NCBI GenBank assembly: GCA_934465535.1
Contig: CAKSKV010000004.1
Coordinates: 47,557-111,556 of the forward strand
Origin: an uncultured Clostridia bacterium
GTDB lineage: Bacteria > Bacillota > Clostridia > Christensenellales > QALW01
Direction: 5' to 3'
Length of the DNA: 64,000 nt
Every line of letters begins with the position of its first letter. Position 1 is the stretch's first letter. Below, in pieces: positions 17,185 to 26,208 of the stretch. The translations under genes and the position numbers were made by a program. The notes below the pieces were generated by a model. That model was given only the letters and a program-made list of their open reading frames with translations, did no database searches and was not told where the DNA came from.

Positions 17185-17212
17185 TATATCACCCTTTCTT
17201 CAAAAGGCGCGC

Positions 17213-17698
17213 TCAGTAGCCGCGCTGCCCCAAAAGGGATTCGTCCTCGTCTATCCAGCTCTGAACCTCTATTATGCGGTAATTCTGCACATCGTCCCTT
17301 ATTATCACCCGCGCAATTCCCGCGTTTATTACCATTCTTTTGCACATGGAGCAGCAGCAGGCATTGGGCACATAGCTGCCGTCGTTTTCCACCCCTACAA
17401 GATACATATCCGCTCCCAGCATCTGATGGCGGGAGGCGCTTATTATTGCGTTTGCCTCGGCATGCACGCTGCGGCACAGCTCATAGCGCTCCCCCCGCGG
17501 TATGGCCAGCTTTTCCCTTATGCAATAGCCTATGTCCGAGCAGTTGCGCCGTCCGCGCGGCGCTCCGACATAGCCGGTGGATATGACTTCATCGTTTTTT
17601 ACTATAACGGCGCCGAATTTTCTGCGAAGGCAGGTGCCGCGCTGGCTGACTACCTGCGCAAGATCCAGATAATAATTTGTTTTGTCTCTGCGTTCCAA
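17213..17698 (-). CDS. Deoxycytidylate (dCMP) deaminase
   Basis: The 161-residue product has the zinc-dependent deaminase motifs: SVHAEANAII (His ligand plus catalytic Glu) and ACCCSMCKRMVINAG (the PCxxC-type Cys ligands). The N-terminal DKTNYYLDLAQVVSQRGTC and the FGAVIVKNDEVISTGYVGAP core are typical of bacterial ComE/dCMP deaminases, which convert dCMP to dUMP for thymidylate synthesis. I chose a TTG start at 17698 because AGGGAGG sits eight bases upstream and the protein then begins as in relatives; an ATG nine codons upstream has no SD and would overlap it. It is the first gene of an operon with DUF2974. Confidence 0.88.
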   Translation of the reverse strand: MERRDKTNYYLDLAQVVSQRGTCLRRKFGAVIVKNDEVISTGYVGAPRGRRNCSDIGYCIREKLAIPRGERYELCRSVHAEANAIISASRHQMLGADMYLVGVENDGSYVPNACCCSMCKRMVINAGIARVIIRDDVQNYRIIEVQSWIDEDESLLGQRGY

Positions 17699-17860
17699 AG
17701 CCTGGTCCTCCCTTAAACAGGTCATGCGGCAAAATGTATGCCGTTTTGCATATATCCCTTTATTTACAGCCGCTCCTGCGAAGGGCGGCGCTTGCGCGAA
17801 AAATATATGCTTTATTGCGGATATTTTATCACATTGCAGGTGCGATTGCAATAAAAAGCA

Positions 17861-17889
17861 TTGCGCATTCGGCGCAAAATGGGTATAAT
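17861..17889 (+). promoter_or_regulatory. Sigma-A promoter of glnS
   Basis: TTGCGC (17861-17866), 17-base spacer and TATAAT (17884-17889). The leader up to the ATG at 18013 is about 120 bases and lacks the T-box consensus, so tRNA-dependent control is not apparent. Confidence 0.75.
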
Positions 17890-18012
17890 TACGGTAAATT
17901 GATATGCAATCAGCTTGCCCGGCGGCATTGTGAATACCCTGAGTATGCAGGCCTTTCACACGGAGCCTTTGTTCGGGCAATTGTACGGCGCTTGCCGGGA
18001 GAGGATGAAATT

Positions 18013-19665
18013 ATGTCGGAAATTCAGGAGAGCAAGAATTTTATCGAGGAAAAGGTCGAGGCCGATATCGCGGCGCACGGCCCCGGCTACACGGTATGCA
18101 CCCGTTTTCCTCCGGAGCCAAATGGCTATCTTCATATAGGCCATGTGCGTGCGCTCAGCATTGATTTCGGCATCAAGGAGGAGTACGGCGGACGGTGCAA
18201 CCTGCGCATGGACGATACAAACCCCGCAAAGGAGGATATGCACTATGTGGAGGCCATATGCCGCGATGTGGAATGGCTGGGCTACAAGTGGGATAAGCTT
18301 ACCTTCGGCTCCGACTATTACGACATCACCTATAAATACGCTGAGGAGCTTATAAACAAGGGGCTTGCCTATGTGTGCGACCTTTCGCCGGAGGAAATAA
18401 AGGAATACCGCGGAACCTTGACCGAGCCGGGAAAGGAAAGCCCCTACCGCAACCGCACGCCGCAGGAAAACCTTGACCTTTTCCGCAGGATGAGGGCGGG
18501 CGAATTTCCGGACGGCTCCCGCGTGCTGCGGGCAAAGATAGACATGGCTTCCCCCAACATCAACATGCGCGACCCGATAATATACCGTATTCTCCGTGCG
18601 GATCACTACCGCACCGGGGATAAATGGTGCATCTATCCCATGTATGATTTTGCGCACCCCATTCAGGACGCCACCGAGGGGGTTACCCATTCCCTCTGCT
18701 CATTGGAATTTGAGGATCACCGTCCCCTTTACAACTGGGTAGTGGAGCATGTTTCGGTGCCCTGTCACCCCGAGCAGACCGAGTTTGCCCGCCTTAACAT
18801 CACCCGCACCATAATGAGCAAGCGCTATCTTAAAAAGCTGGTGGAGCAGGGAGCCGTGAGCGGGTGGGACGATCCCCGTATGCCCACCATTGCCGGGCTG
18901 CGGCGCCGCGGCTATACCCCGGAAGCGCTGCGCACCTTCTGCAAGCGCTGCGGCGTAGCCAAAGCCAACTCCGTAATTGAGGCAAGCTTCCTTGAGCATT
19001 GCGTAAGAGAGGATCTTAACGAAAAAACGCTGCGCCGCATGGCGGTTATCGACCCCGTTTTGGTGGAGATAACCAATTTTGACGGCGAGCAGACGACATA
19101 TCTTGAAAATCATAACGCCCATGAGGAGATGGGCAAGCGCGCCGTTGCCTTCACGCGCGAGCTTTATATAGAGCGTGAGGATTTTATGATAGATCCGCCC
19201 TCCAAGTTTTTCCGCCTTGCACCGGGACGCGAGGTTCGCCTTAAGGGTGCCTATATTATAAAATGCACGGGCTACGATACCGATGAAAACGGACAGGTGA
19301 GCAAAATCTACGCCCAGTACGATCCCGAATCCTTCTCCGGCATGGAGGGGGCAAACAGAAAGGTAAAGGGCACGCTGCACTGGGTAAGCGCAAAATATGC
19401 GCTGCCTGCCGAATTCCGTCTGTATGACTATCTTCTGGACGACCGTGACGGCGAAGGATTGGATTTTTCCGAAAGGATAAACCCGAATTCCCTTACGGTA
19501 AAGCAGGGCTGGTGCGAGCCGGCGCTTGCCGAGGCGGAGGTGGGCGACACCTTCCAGTTTGTGCGCATGGGCTATTTCCGCAAGGATGAAGACTCCTCGG
19601 AGGAAAAGCCGGTGTTCAACCGCGTTGTGGGGCTTAAGGATTCTTGGGCAAAGGCTCAGAAATAA
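18013..19665 (+). CDS. glnS: Glutaminyl-tRNA synthetase
   Basis: The 550-residue protein is a class I aminoacyl-tRNA synthetase that charges tRNA-Gln with glutamine in the cytoplasm. The catalytic domain has PPEPNGYLHIGH (HIGH motif), RMDDTNPAKED and IMSKRYL (KMSKS equivalent), with FAHPIQDATEGVTHSLCSLE between them as in GlnRS rather than GluRS. The C-terminal half is the beta-barrel anticodon-binding region (about 340-540), again as in GlnRS. Length fits bacterial GlnRS (about 550). The ATG at 18013 has GAGAGGA upstream; the frame is open further up but without protein-like sequence. Presence of GlnRS means the organism may not depend on the GatCAB amidation route for Gln-tRNA. Confidence 0.97.
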   Translation: MSEIQESKNFIEEKVEADIAAHGPGYTVCTRFPPEPNGYLHIGHVRALSIDFGIKEEYGGRCNLRMDDTNPAKEDMHYVEAICRDVEWLGYKWDKLTFGSDYYDITYKYAEELINKGLAYVCDLSPEEIKEYRGTLTEPGKESPYRNRTPQENLDLFRRMRAGEFPDGSRVLRAKIDMASPNINMRDPIIYRILRADHYRTGDKWCIYPMYDFAHPIQDATEGVTHSLCSLEFEDHRPLYNWVVEHVSVPCHPEQTEFARLNITRTIMSKRYLKKLVEQGAVSGWDDPRMPTIAGLRRRGYTPEALRTFCKRCGVAKANSVIEASFLEHCVREDLNEKTLRRMAVIDPVLVEITNFDGEQTTYLENHNAHEEMGKRAVAFTRELYIEREDFMIDPPSKFFRLAPGREVRLKGAYIIKCTGYDTDENGQVSKIYAQYDPESFSGMEGANRKVKGTLHWVSAKYALPAEFRLYDYLLDDRDGEGLDFSERINPNSLTVKQGWCEPALAEAEVGDTFQFVRMGYFRKDEDSSEEKPVFNRVVGLKDSWAKAQK

Positions 19666-19688
19666 TAAAAATTCGCTTTCAAAATGCA

Positions 19689-19724
19689 AAACCGGCAGTG
19701 AGCACACCGCTCCTGCCGGTTTCA
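19689..19724 (+). terminator. Terminator after glnS
   Basis: Stem ACCGGCAG/CTGCCGGT with inner GAGC/GCTC pairing, followed by TTTC. It also lies next to the end of the convergent acetyltransferase gene. Confidence 0.7.
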
Positions 19725-19729
19725 GATTT

Positions 19730-20326
19730 TCAAAATGATGTTTCCTGATTATTTTTTCTCGGCGACTGTTTCAATCCGCCCGTATATTCATCATAATCAA
19801 TATTATAAACGCCTTCAAAAACCGTTTTTACAGCACACAGCGCATCAATTGCAGAGGAAGACATAAGGGTAAGGGCAACATTTTCATTTTTACACTTCTT
19901 ATTAAGCTGCGGCTGCATATATGAAATACCGCAGTCGGAAAAGCCGTTTCTTATATAAAAGGCATGACGGCGCGCAGAAAAATCATCCATATCCTTTTCC
20001 GTTTCCAAAATAAGCGGATCAAACATATCCGCTATTTCTTTAAGCATCTCGCTGCCTAAACCGCTTCCGCGCAAATTCTCCCAAACCGCAAAATGCTCCA
20101 AAAATGAAAATCCCGAAAATCTCCATACTGCCGCAGCAGCACACAATTCATCCTCTGCAAAAGCCCCTAGAAGCTCATATTCCGGCCTTTTAAGCAACTC
20201 CCGCTGCCGCAGCCCCTCCCGCATTTCACAGGGGCGAAATGAGGCTGTAAACAGTTTTTCTGCCTTATTATAATTTTTTGTATCATCAGCGCTGATTTTT
20301 TTTATAATATATTTGTTTTCCGACAT
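19730..20326 (-). CDS. GNAT family N-acetyltransferase
   Basis: The 198-residue protein has the acetyl-CoA binding motif A of the GNAT superfamily (FAVWENLRGSGLGSEMLKE) after a beta-bulge strand, and a motif B-like segment FYIRNGFSDCGISYM. Substrate unknown; it could be an amino acid, antibiotic or protein N-terminus. It has no membrane segment. The start ATG has only a weak SD. It follows recF with 25 bases between, so it may be co-transcribed with dnaN-recF, although it has no obvious link to replication. Confidence 0.8.
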   Translation of the reverse strand: MSENKYIIKKISADDTKNYNKAEKLFTASFRPCEMREGLRQRELLKRPEYELLGAFAEDELCAAAAVWRFSGFSFLEHFAVWENLRGSGLGSEMLKEIADMFDPLILETEKDMDDFSARRHAFYIRNGFSDCGISYMQPQLNKKCKNENVALTLMSSSAIDALCAVKTVFEGVYNIDYDEYTGGLKQSPRKNNQETSF

Positions 20327-20351
20327 TTCAGCTTACCGAGCCTATAATTAT

Positions 20352-21434
20352 TTACTCTTGTGTAACCGTACCGGAGGCCACCCTGAAAACCTCAGAGCCG
20401 CTTACCCGCATTTCCGGCAAAAGATGCGTTGTTGTAACAATGGACTGAAGCCCATCAAGAAAGCTCAAAAGCTGCTTTTGCCGCGCAGGATCCAATTCAC
20501 TCATAACATCATCCAAAAGCAGCACGGGGCTTTCCCCTATATCCTGCTTCATAAGCTCAAGCTGTGCCAGCTTAAGCGCAAGAGCCGCCGTCCTCTGCTG
20601 CCCCTGAGAACCGTAATACCGCAAATCCGTACCGTTTAGCTTAAGGGCAATATCATCCTTATGCGGCCCGCATCCGGTAGTTCCCCGTTTTATATCGCTG
20701 CTTCTTGAAGCGCGCAGCTGCTCGTATATCTGCTGCTCATCCGGCGCACAGTCCGAAATATATACCGCCTCCAGCTTTTCTTTTTCCCCGCTCAGGGAAT
20801 AATGCACAAAGGAGCATACCGGGCTTAATCTTTTGGCAAAGGCCTGCCTTTCTTTAATTACGGGGACAGCACATTGGCTTAACATCCTGTCAAAAACATC
20901 AAGGCTGTCCGTATCCCCTTTGCCGAAGGCAAAGGCCTTTATAAGGCCGTTTCTCTGCTCCAGCACCTTCATATATTTGCTCAGGCTGTAAAAGTACAGC
21001 GGCTGCACCTGGGAAAGATCAATATCCATAAACCTGCGCCTTAAAGCCGGGCCGCACTTTACAAGATCAAGGTCCTCCGGCGAAAAGGTAACGGTTTTTA
21101 TCTGGCCTATCATCTCTCCCACCCGCCGGCAGGGCAAACCGTTTACGGTTATTCTCTTTTTTTCATTGCGCGAAATGACGATATCCACAGTATGCACACC
21201 GTCTCTTTCCACACAATCCACAGCCGCCTTTGCATACTCGCTTCTAAAGGCTATCATATCCTTATCACGGCTTGTTCTGTGACTTCTTGCAGTGGATAAA
21301 AGCGAGCAGGCCTCCAGCAAATTCGTCTTCCCTTGGGCGTTTTCGCCCACAAACAGGCAAATTCCGTCCTGCAATTCTATGCTTAAAGCCTCATAATTAC
21401 GGAAGTTTTTAAGCTCCAATTTTCTAATATACAT
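20352..21434 (-). CDS. recF: DNA replication and repair protein RecF
   Basis: The 360-residue SMC-like ATPase shows Walker A FVGENAQGKTNLLEA, the ABC signature region YGSQGQQRTAALALKLAQLE and Walker B VLLLDDVMSELD. RecF loads RecA at gaps together with RecO and RecR in single-strand gap repair and at stalled forks. Length matches the family. Its start overlaps the dnaN stop by one base (TGATG), the classical dnaN-recF coupling. The N-terminal MYIRKLELKNFRNY is standard. Confidence 0.97.
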   Translation of the reverse strand: MYIRKLELKNFRNYEALSIELQDGICLFVGENAQGKTNLLEACSLLSTARSHRTSRDKDMIAFRSEYAKAAVDCVERDGVHTVDIVISRNEKKRITVNGLPCRRVGEMIGQIKTVTFSPEDLDLVKCGPALRRRFMDIDLSQVQPLYFYSLSKYMKVLEQRNGLIKAFAFGKGDTDSLDVFDRMLSQCAVPVIKERQAFAKRLSPVCSFVHYSLSGEKEKLEAVYISDCAPDEQQIYEQLRASRSSDIKRGTTGCGPHKDDIALKLNGTDLRYYGSQGQQRTAALALKLAQLELMKQDIGESPVLLLDDVMSELDPARQKQLLSFLDGLQSIVTTTHLLPEMRVSGSEVFRVASGTVTQE

Positions 21435-22537
21435 CAGACTTTTACCGGCAGAATCAGATAAACCTTTCTGTCGTTATCCACAGGTTTAATAAGACAAGGC
21501 GAACGGTTTGTGGTCATGCACAGGCGTATCACCTCATCGTTGATATTTTTAAGGCAATCCACAAAATATTTGGCGTTAAAGGCTATCTGCAAATCCTTAT
21601 TGCAGCCGTTTATATTAACCACCTCATAAACATTTCCGCTTTCGCTGCGGGAGGTTATAACCAGCTTTTCTTTATCAATGGAAAAAAGAATATAATTGTT
21701 GCGCACATTTTCCCTTGCCATAAGCCATGCTCTGTCTATACTGTCAAGCAGCTCCGCGCGGCTTACGGTAAATTCAAGATCGTGCACGGTGGGTATAAAG
21801 GACTGATATTTAAGATATTCTCCCTCATAAAGCCTTGTAAATACATTTGTGCTGCCCACGGAAAAAAGCGCGTTGCTTTTGTTGAAGTAAACCTCAACAG
21901 GCGTATCCTCATCGGAAAGTATCTTACTTATTTCATTAAGCGCGCTGCACGGCACCACCGCTCTCAAGGGCTCGTTTTCTCCCTCAATTTCGGCACTGCG
22001 CATTGCAAGACGCACGGTATCAAGCGCCACTATATTAAAGGTATTGCCGTTTATTTCAAAAAGACAGCCAGTAAGTATCTGCCGTATAAAGCCCTCCGGA
22101 GCCGCGGCAAATATCGTCTGGTTTATCATCTGCTTAAGCAGTCCCTGCGGCAAAGAATAGCTTTTCGCCTTTGTAAAATGCGGCAGCTGCGGAAAATCAT
22201 CCGCCTTCATGCTCATAATGCTTATCTTGCTGCCCTGCCCGGATATCACAACGCCGTCCTGCTCATTTCCGCTTATGCGTATTTCTCCGTTGGGCATTTT
22301 TCTTACTATTTCGCCTATAAGCTTGCCGTTTAATACAATAGGAGTATCATCGGATATTTCCGCCCCGAAGGAATCCTCTATCGTCATGGAAAGATCGGTA
22401 CAGCTCAGCTTTACCTTTCCGTCCTGTATCTGAAAAAGTATGCCCTCTATAACGGCCACCGCCGTTTTTTGAGGAAGAGCCTTGGTTACGGTGTTTATGC
22501 TGTTTAGTATAACAGACTTGTCCGCTGCAAAATTCAT
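21434..22537 (-). CDS. dnaN: DNA polymerase III beta subunit (sliding clamp)
   Basis: The 367-residue protein has the three-domain clamp layout; recognisable elements are the N-terminal FAADKSVILNSINTVTKALP, the middle VALDTVRLAMRSAEIE section and the C-terminal pocket end NRSPCLIKPVDNDRKVYLILPVKV. The ring-shaped dimer tethers DNA polymerase III to DNA. GGGGG lies before the ATG. dnaA is not next to it; the upstream neighbour is rplI, across a 199-base gap that contains DnaA-box-like sites. It is coupled to recF. Confidence 0.97.
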   Translation of the reverse strand: MNFAADKSVILNSINTVTKALPQKTAVAVIEGILFQIQDGKVKLSCTDLSMTIEDSFGAEISDDTPIVLNGKLIGEIVRKMPNGEIRISGNEQDGVVISGQGSKISIMSMKADDFPQLPHFTKAKSYSLPQGLLKQMINQTIFAAAPEGFIRQILTGCLFEINGNTFNIVALDTVRLAMRSAEIEGENEPLRAVVPCSALNEISKILSDEDTPVEVYFNKSNALFSVGSTNVFTRLYEGEYLKYQSFIPTVHDLEFTVSRAELLDSIDRAWLMARENVRNNYILFSIDKEKLVITSRSESGNVYEVVNINGCNKDLQIAFNAKYFVDCLKNINDEVIRLCMTTNRSPCLIKPVDNDRKVYLILPVKV

Positions 22538-22594
22538 AAAAACCCCCGTATATAATAGTAATAAAAATTATTCTTTAATAATATTCATAATACC

Positions 22595-22699
22595 TGTGGA
22601 AAACACGGAAAAAGGCTAAAACCGCCGTTATAAAGGCTTTTTCACGCCTCATATCCTGTGGAAAACCGTGTGGACAAGCCCTTTATAATATGTGGATTA
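22595..22699. other. Cluster of four DnaA-box-like 9-mers (candidate oriC element)
   Basis: TGTGGAAAA (22595-22603), TGTGGAAAA (22657-22665), TGTGGACAA (22669-22677) and TGTGGATTA (22691-22699) each differ by one base from the DnaA box TGTGGATAA and all point the same way. An AT-rich stretch (22557-22594) lies beside them, at the dnaN start. The cluster fills the dnaN-rplI gap. It is consistent with an origin remnant, an active origin or DnaA control of dnaN-recF. Confidence 0.6.
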
Positions 22700-22736
22700 T
22701 CTTTTACCGCGCATTTTTCAGGTGTTTTTTGAATAA

Positions 22737-23186
22737 TCAGGCTTCCTTTGCAAGCACCTTCACCTTAAGAGCGGAGGATACATTCGCATACAGCTTAAGC
22801 TCGGCCGTGTATTCTCCCACCGCTTTAATGGAGGGACAGGATATTTTTTTCTTGTCAAGGCTTATGCCGTGCTGTGCGGCAAGCGCTTCGCTTACTTCCT
22901 TTCCCGTTACGGAGCCGAATACGCGGTCATCCTTGCCCGTTTTGATATAACAGGTAACGCTCAGCTCCTTAAGCTGCTTTGCAAGGCTTAAAGCCTGCTC
23001 CTTTTCCATTTGGGCACGGTGCTCGGCCGCTGCCTGCTGCTGACGGGCAGTGTCTATATTGTTTGCGGTAGCCTCGCGCGCGAGCTTTTTAGGAAGAAGA
23101 AAATTGCGGGCAAAGCCGTCGCTCACTTCAAGAACCTGACCCTTTTTGCCGGTTCCTTTAACATCCTGATCCAGAATTACTTTCAT
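22737..23186 (-). CDS. rplI: 50S ribosomal protein bL9
   Basis: The 149-residue protein has the bL9 N-terminal signature KVILDQDVKGTGKKGQVLEV and SDGFARNFLLPKKLA, a long central helix (about 40-75) and the C-terminal RNA-binding domain (VFGSVTGKEVSEALAAQHGI). It binds 23S rRNA near the L1 stalk. A strong SD AAAGGAGG precedes the ATG. In many Bacillota rplI sits with yybT and dnaB (replicative helicase); here it stands between CvpA and dnaN. Confidence 0.97.
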   Translation of the reverse strand: MKVILDQDVKGTGKKGQVLEVSDGFARNFLLPKKLAREATANNIDTARQQQAAAEHRAQMEKEQALSLAKQLKELSVTCYIKTGKDDRVFGSVTGKEVSEALAAQHGISLDKKKISCPSIKAVGEYTAELKLYANVSSALKVKVLAKEA

Positions 23187-23323
23187 ATGTGTTCCTCCTT
23201 TAAGCGAAAAAAAGCCTTAATGCCGTTTCGCCGTGTTTATTATACAGTATTTTATACAATACAGCGGATTAAAATTGCGTTAAAAGCAAATATTCGGTGT
23301 CCGTTTGATTGATTATCTCTTAT

Positions 23324-24025
23324 TTATACAATTCCCGAAAGCACGCCGGATATTATATTGTGAGAATAAAACAGGTTTGCAAGCCAGGAATTTTCAATGG
23401 AGCTTTGTATAGACGGCAGATCCACCACCGTAAATATAACCGGCACTACGGAAAACAGAATGGATACTATCATAAACCCGTAGATAAGCCCGAAGGCCGC
23501 GCCTATAAGGGAATCCCCTCTTTTAAGCACGGGAAAGGTAAAGGTTTTGTCCAACAGCTCTATTACAAAGGCGCATATTATCCGCACCGCAAAATAAAGT
23601 ATCAGGAAGCATATAAGGTTCATGGAAAAATTTATAAGCGTCTGATTGAAATAATCGCTCATTGTATATATGCCTTGGTCGGCAAAGGTCTGATTAAGTA
23701 TATTGTATTCCAGCTTTCCCGTTATCTGCGGGGGCAGATTGCTGGAATAAATTATTTCATGTATTCTTTCCGCGCTTAAAGATGCGGCATCGACATTTGC
23801 AACCGACATATCCGAAAGCTTTTCCGCCCCGGCAGTAAAATAAAGCAGCTTCTGCCCAAGGTCGGAGGTGGACATTATGGTGCGGGAAAGCGGTACATAA
23901 AACATAAGGGCAATAAGCCATGCAAGAAAAAATGAGGCTATGTTGCATATAGTATTCAGAAAGCCCTTATAATAGCCTATAAGGCAGCCGGTTAATATCA
24001 GCAGAATTATAATTAAAACTATCAT
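23324..24025 (-). CDS. cvpA: CvpA family membrane protein
   Basis: The 233-residue protein starts with a membrane helix, MIVLIIILLILTG, followed by CLIGYYKGF, the CvpA family signature, and has about four membrane helices in total (1-20, 25-48, about 130-155, about 180-205). CvpA-like proteins were named from colicin V production and are linked to envelope homeostasis and bile or deoxycholate resistance; the mechanism is open. AAAGGAAA before ATG supports the start. It is followed, going upstream, by the DUF5711 gene in the same direction with about 58 bases between. Confidence 0.85.
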   Translation of the reverse strand: MIVLIIILLILTGCLIGYYKGFLNTICNIASFFLAWLIALMFYVPLSRTIMSTSDLGQKLLYFTAGAEKLSDMSVANVDAASLSAERIHEIIYSSNLPPQITGKLEYNILNQTFADQGIYTMSDYFNQTLINFSMNLICFLILYFAVRIICAFVIELLDKTFTFPVLKRGDSLIGAAFGLIYGFMIVSILFSVVPVIFTVVDLPSIQSSIENSWLANLFYSHNIISGVLSGIV

Positions 24026-24083
24026 GTATATTTTCCTTTCCGTTTTATGGGGTAAGGCTTATATCATTTAACAGATATAAAAA

Positions 24084-25193
24084 CTATTTCAGCTCCAGTC
24101 TGTATACTTTATCTCCCTTAAGATAGCACAGCCTACCGTTTACATACACCGAGCTTACCATTTCCGGCAGCGGATATTCCGTGCGGAAATGCGAGGAGAT
24201 ATCATAGGCGTAAAGCGCGGAAGATGTAAAGGTGTAAAGATATTTATCGGTAACAGCGGTTGCTATTATTTCGTCCTTTTCCTCAATAAAATACGAAATT
24301 CCGCTGTCCGGTATGCAAAGCACGCGCTTTTTTGCCTCAAAAGAGTCGGAAACAGGGCTTAGCATAAGGGTTTTGGATACATTTCCGTAGTTTATATTTT
24401 TGCTTTCATAGCCCACGCAGCGGGTGCGGGAGAGCACCTTGCCGGTGTAATCTATATTTATTACCTCATGGCTTCCCAAAAGGCTTATGCGGTCCTTAAG
24501 AAATACCGGAGCGTAAATTATCTGGTCAAATTCACTGTAAGAAACCGTTATATGCTTTGTTTCCTCATAGCGGTAGGTAACAAAACGGTAAACCGGGGTT
24601 ATAGAGGAGGTATCGGCATATATCAGCCATACGGATTTATTATCGGTGGAAAAAATACCGTAGGTAAGAAAGGTCTGATTTTCCTGCTGTACTATGGTAT
24701 CCGTTATATCGCCGTTTTTGTCCGTAATAATAAGGCAGGTCTGTGCGCCTTGGGTCTGAAGCATTACAACAACATTGTCGCTTACCCTTACATCCCGGAT
24801 GGGATAATCGTAAACCCGGCTGTACAGCAGCTCTCCCTCGCTTGATATAAGCTGCAGCTTTGAGGAAACATATACGGCCAATCGGTTATCGCTTGCCTGT
24901 GCGCGCATCTGCTGCGTAACTCCGGAAAAGCCCCACAGCTTCTTTGAGCTTTTATCAATATAGTAAAGCTCGCCGTTTGTCTTATCTATATATACGCAGC
25001 CCTTTGAAAAAGGTATTATCTCGCAGGAGGGGCTTATATCGGTAAGGCTTATGCGGTCGTCCATTCTTGCCTGAGCCTTGGGACGCAGCAGAAAGTAAAG
25101 CCCTATTGATAAGCCGATAACAAGAATAACGGAGAATATTATCCAGTTTCTTATAAGACGCCGAGTACGGCGCCGGCTTCTGTACGTCGTCAA
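24084..25193 (-). CDS. DUF5711 family single-pass membrane protein
   Basis: The 369-residue protein has a basic N-terminus (SRRRTRRLIRN), one membrane helix (about 15-36) and a large extracellular beta-propeller-like domain built of repeated blades (for example CVYIDKTNGELYYIDKSSKK, LISSEGELLYSR, CLIITDKNGD). This matches DUF5711, a clostridial family of unknown function. The start is a TTG at 25193 with AAGGGG seven bases upstream. It probably forms a transcription unit with cvpA. Tandem AT-rich repeats lie directly upstream. Confidence 0.8.
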   Translation of the reverse strand: MTTYRSRRRTRRLIRNWIIFSVILVIGLSIGLYFLLRPKAQARMDDRISLTDISPSCEIIPFSKGCVYIDKTNGELYYIDKSSKKLWGFSGVTQQMRAQASDNRLAVYVSSKLQLISSEGELLYSRVYDYPIRDVRVSDNVVVMLQTQGAQTCLIITDKNGDITDTIVQQENQTFLTYGIFSTDNKSVWLIYADTSSITPVYRFVTYRYEETKHITVSYSEFDQIIYAPVFLKDRISLLGSHEVINIDYTGKVLSRTRCVGYESKNINYGNVSKTLMLSPVSDSFEAKKRVLCIPDSGISYFIEEKDEIIATAVTDKYLYTFTSSALYAYDISSHFRTEYPLPEMVSSVYVNGRLCYLKGDKVYRLELK

Positions 25194-25229
25194 TTATATT
25201 ACCCCTTGAATGTATGCAAAATATATGTA

Positions 25230-25267
25230 TATATATCGCTTATATATATATCGCTTATATATATCGC
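25230..25267. repeat. TATATATCGCT repeated three times
   Basis: The 11-mer occurs at 25230-25240, 25245-25255 and 25257-25267 within an alternating TA tract, 37-75 bases before the TTG start of the DUF5711 gene. It could set promoter strength by slippage or bind a regulator. Confidence 0.8.
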
Positions 25268-25323
25268 TTTGGCAGCACTTATGCGTGTTTATTCTTGCCG
25301 CCTGTTTTCAAAATAAACCGCCT

Positions 25324-26208
25324 TTATTGTTTCTTGGGCATTATGCAGTTAAGGGCGCCCGGCAGAATGGATATTTCCGCAGGCAGACAGTCAATAAGCT
25401 CACCGTCGCAGTTCATGGGTATCTTCGGAGCAACATCAAGGCTCAGCCTTTCGCAGCGATAAAAATCCGTGCATTTAAGAGTGAGCAGCTTGCCCTTGAG
25501 AAACATTGTAAGCAGATAAGGCAGCTTAAGACGGTTCACCTTTCGTATAACCACAAAATCTATCTTGCCGTCGTGCATATCCCCTTCGGGGGCAACCGGC
25601 AGCCCGCCGCCGCAGTAACGCCCGTTGGCTATGGAAACCATCATTGCCTGCACGGTTTTTTTCTCTCCGCCGTCAACGGAAAAGGCACAGGTACGGTTTT
25701 TGTAGCACAGTATCGTTACAAACAGCGATATATGATAGGAGGTTTTATCCTTAAAAAAGCGGCGGTAACGGTTTGCACGGGATAGTATTTCCACATCCAG
25801 CCCGGTCCCAAGCACATTAAGGCAGCGGCGTGAGCCGAAAAGTATAATGTCCACGGGCTTTATTTCGCCGTTTAATACCACCTTTATTGCTTCCACGGGG
25901 TCGGCCGGAAGCCCGGAGGCGCGCATAAAATCGTTTCCCGTGCCGCCCGCTATAAAGCCCACGGGCTTTTTGCTTTCTCCCAGACCGTTTACGGCCTCGT
26001 TGAAGGTGCCGTCGCCGCCCAGCACCGCAATACGCGTGCATTCATCATCCTCGGCGCATCTTTTACCGTGTTCAATGGATTCCGTGGCATATGTAGATAT
26101 AAGTAAACGGTAAGGAATGTTTTCTCTCTTAAGATATTCCTCCACGGCAGCCAGATTTTTTTTGCCTCTTCCTCCGCCGGAGAGCAGATTTGCTATTATG
26201 TAAAGCAT
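25324..26208 (-). CDS. Diacylglycerol kinase / YegS-BmrU-type lipid kinase
   Basis: The 294-residue protein has the DAGK catalytic pattern: IIANLLSGGGRGKK at the start, AVLGGDGTFNEAVNGL (GGDGT) and GFIAGGTGNDFMR. The second domain has the beta-sandwich ending typical for DgkB/YegS. These cytoplasmic enzymes phosphorylate diacylglycerol or related lipids with ATP and feed phospholipid and lipoteichoic acid turnover. Length (about 290-300) is standard. The SD is weak. A GDPD-family lipid-related protein lies 18 kb away but is unlinked. Confidence 0.9.
   Translation of the reverse strand: MLYIIANLLSGGGRGKKNLAAVEEYLKRENIPYRLLISTYATESIEHGKRCAEDDECTRIAVLGGDGTFNEAVNGLGESKKPVGFIAGGTGNDFMRASGLPADPVEAIKVVLNGEIKPVDIILFGSRRCLNVLGTGLDVEILSRANRYRRFFKDKTSYHISLFVTILCYKNRTCAFSVDGGEKKTVQAMMVSIANGRYCGGGLPVAPEGDMHDGKIDFVVIRKVNRLKLPYLLTMFLKGKLLTLKCTDFYRCERLSLDVAPKIPMNCDGELIDCLPAEISILPGALNCIMPKKQ

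Noticed and set aside
17861..18012. T-box riboswitch in front of glnS
   Set aside because: No T-box consensus, specifier stem or antiterminator/terminator pair in the 120-base leader.
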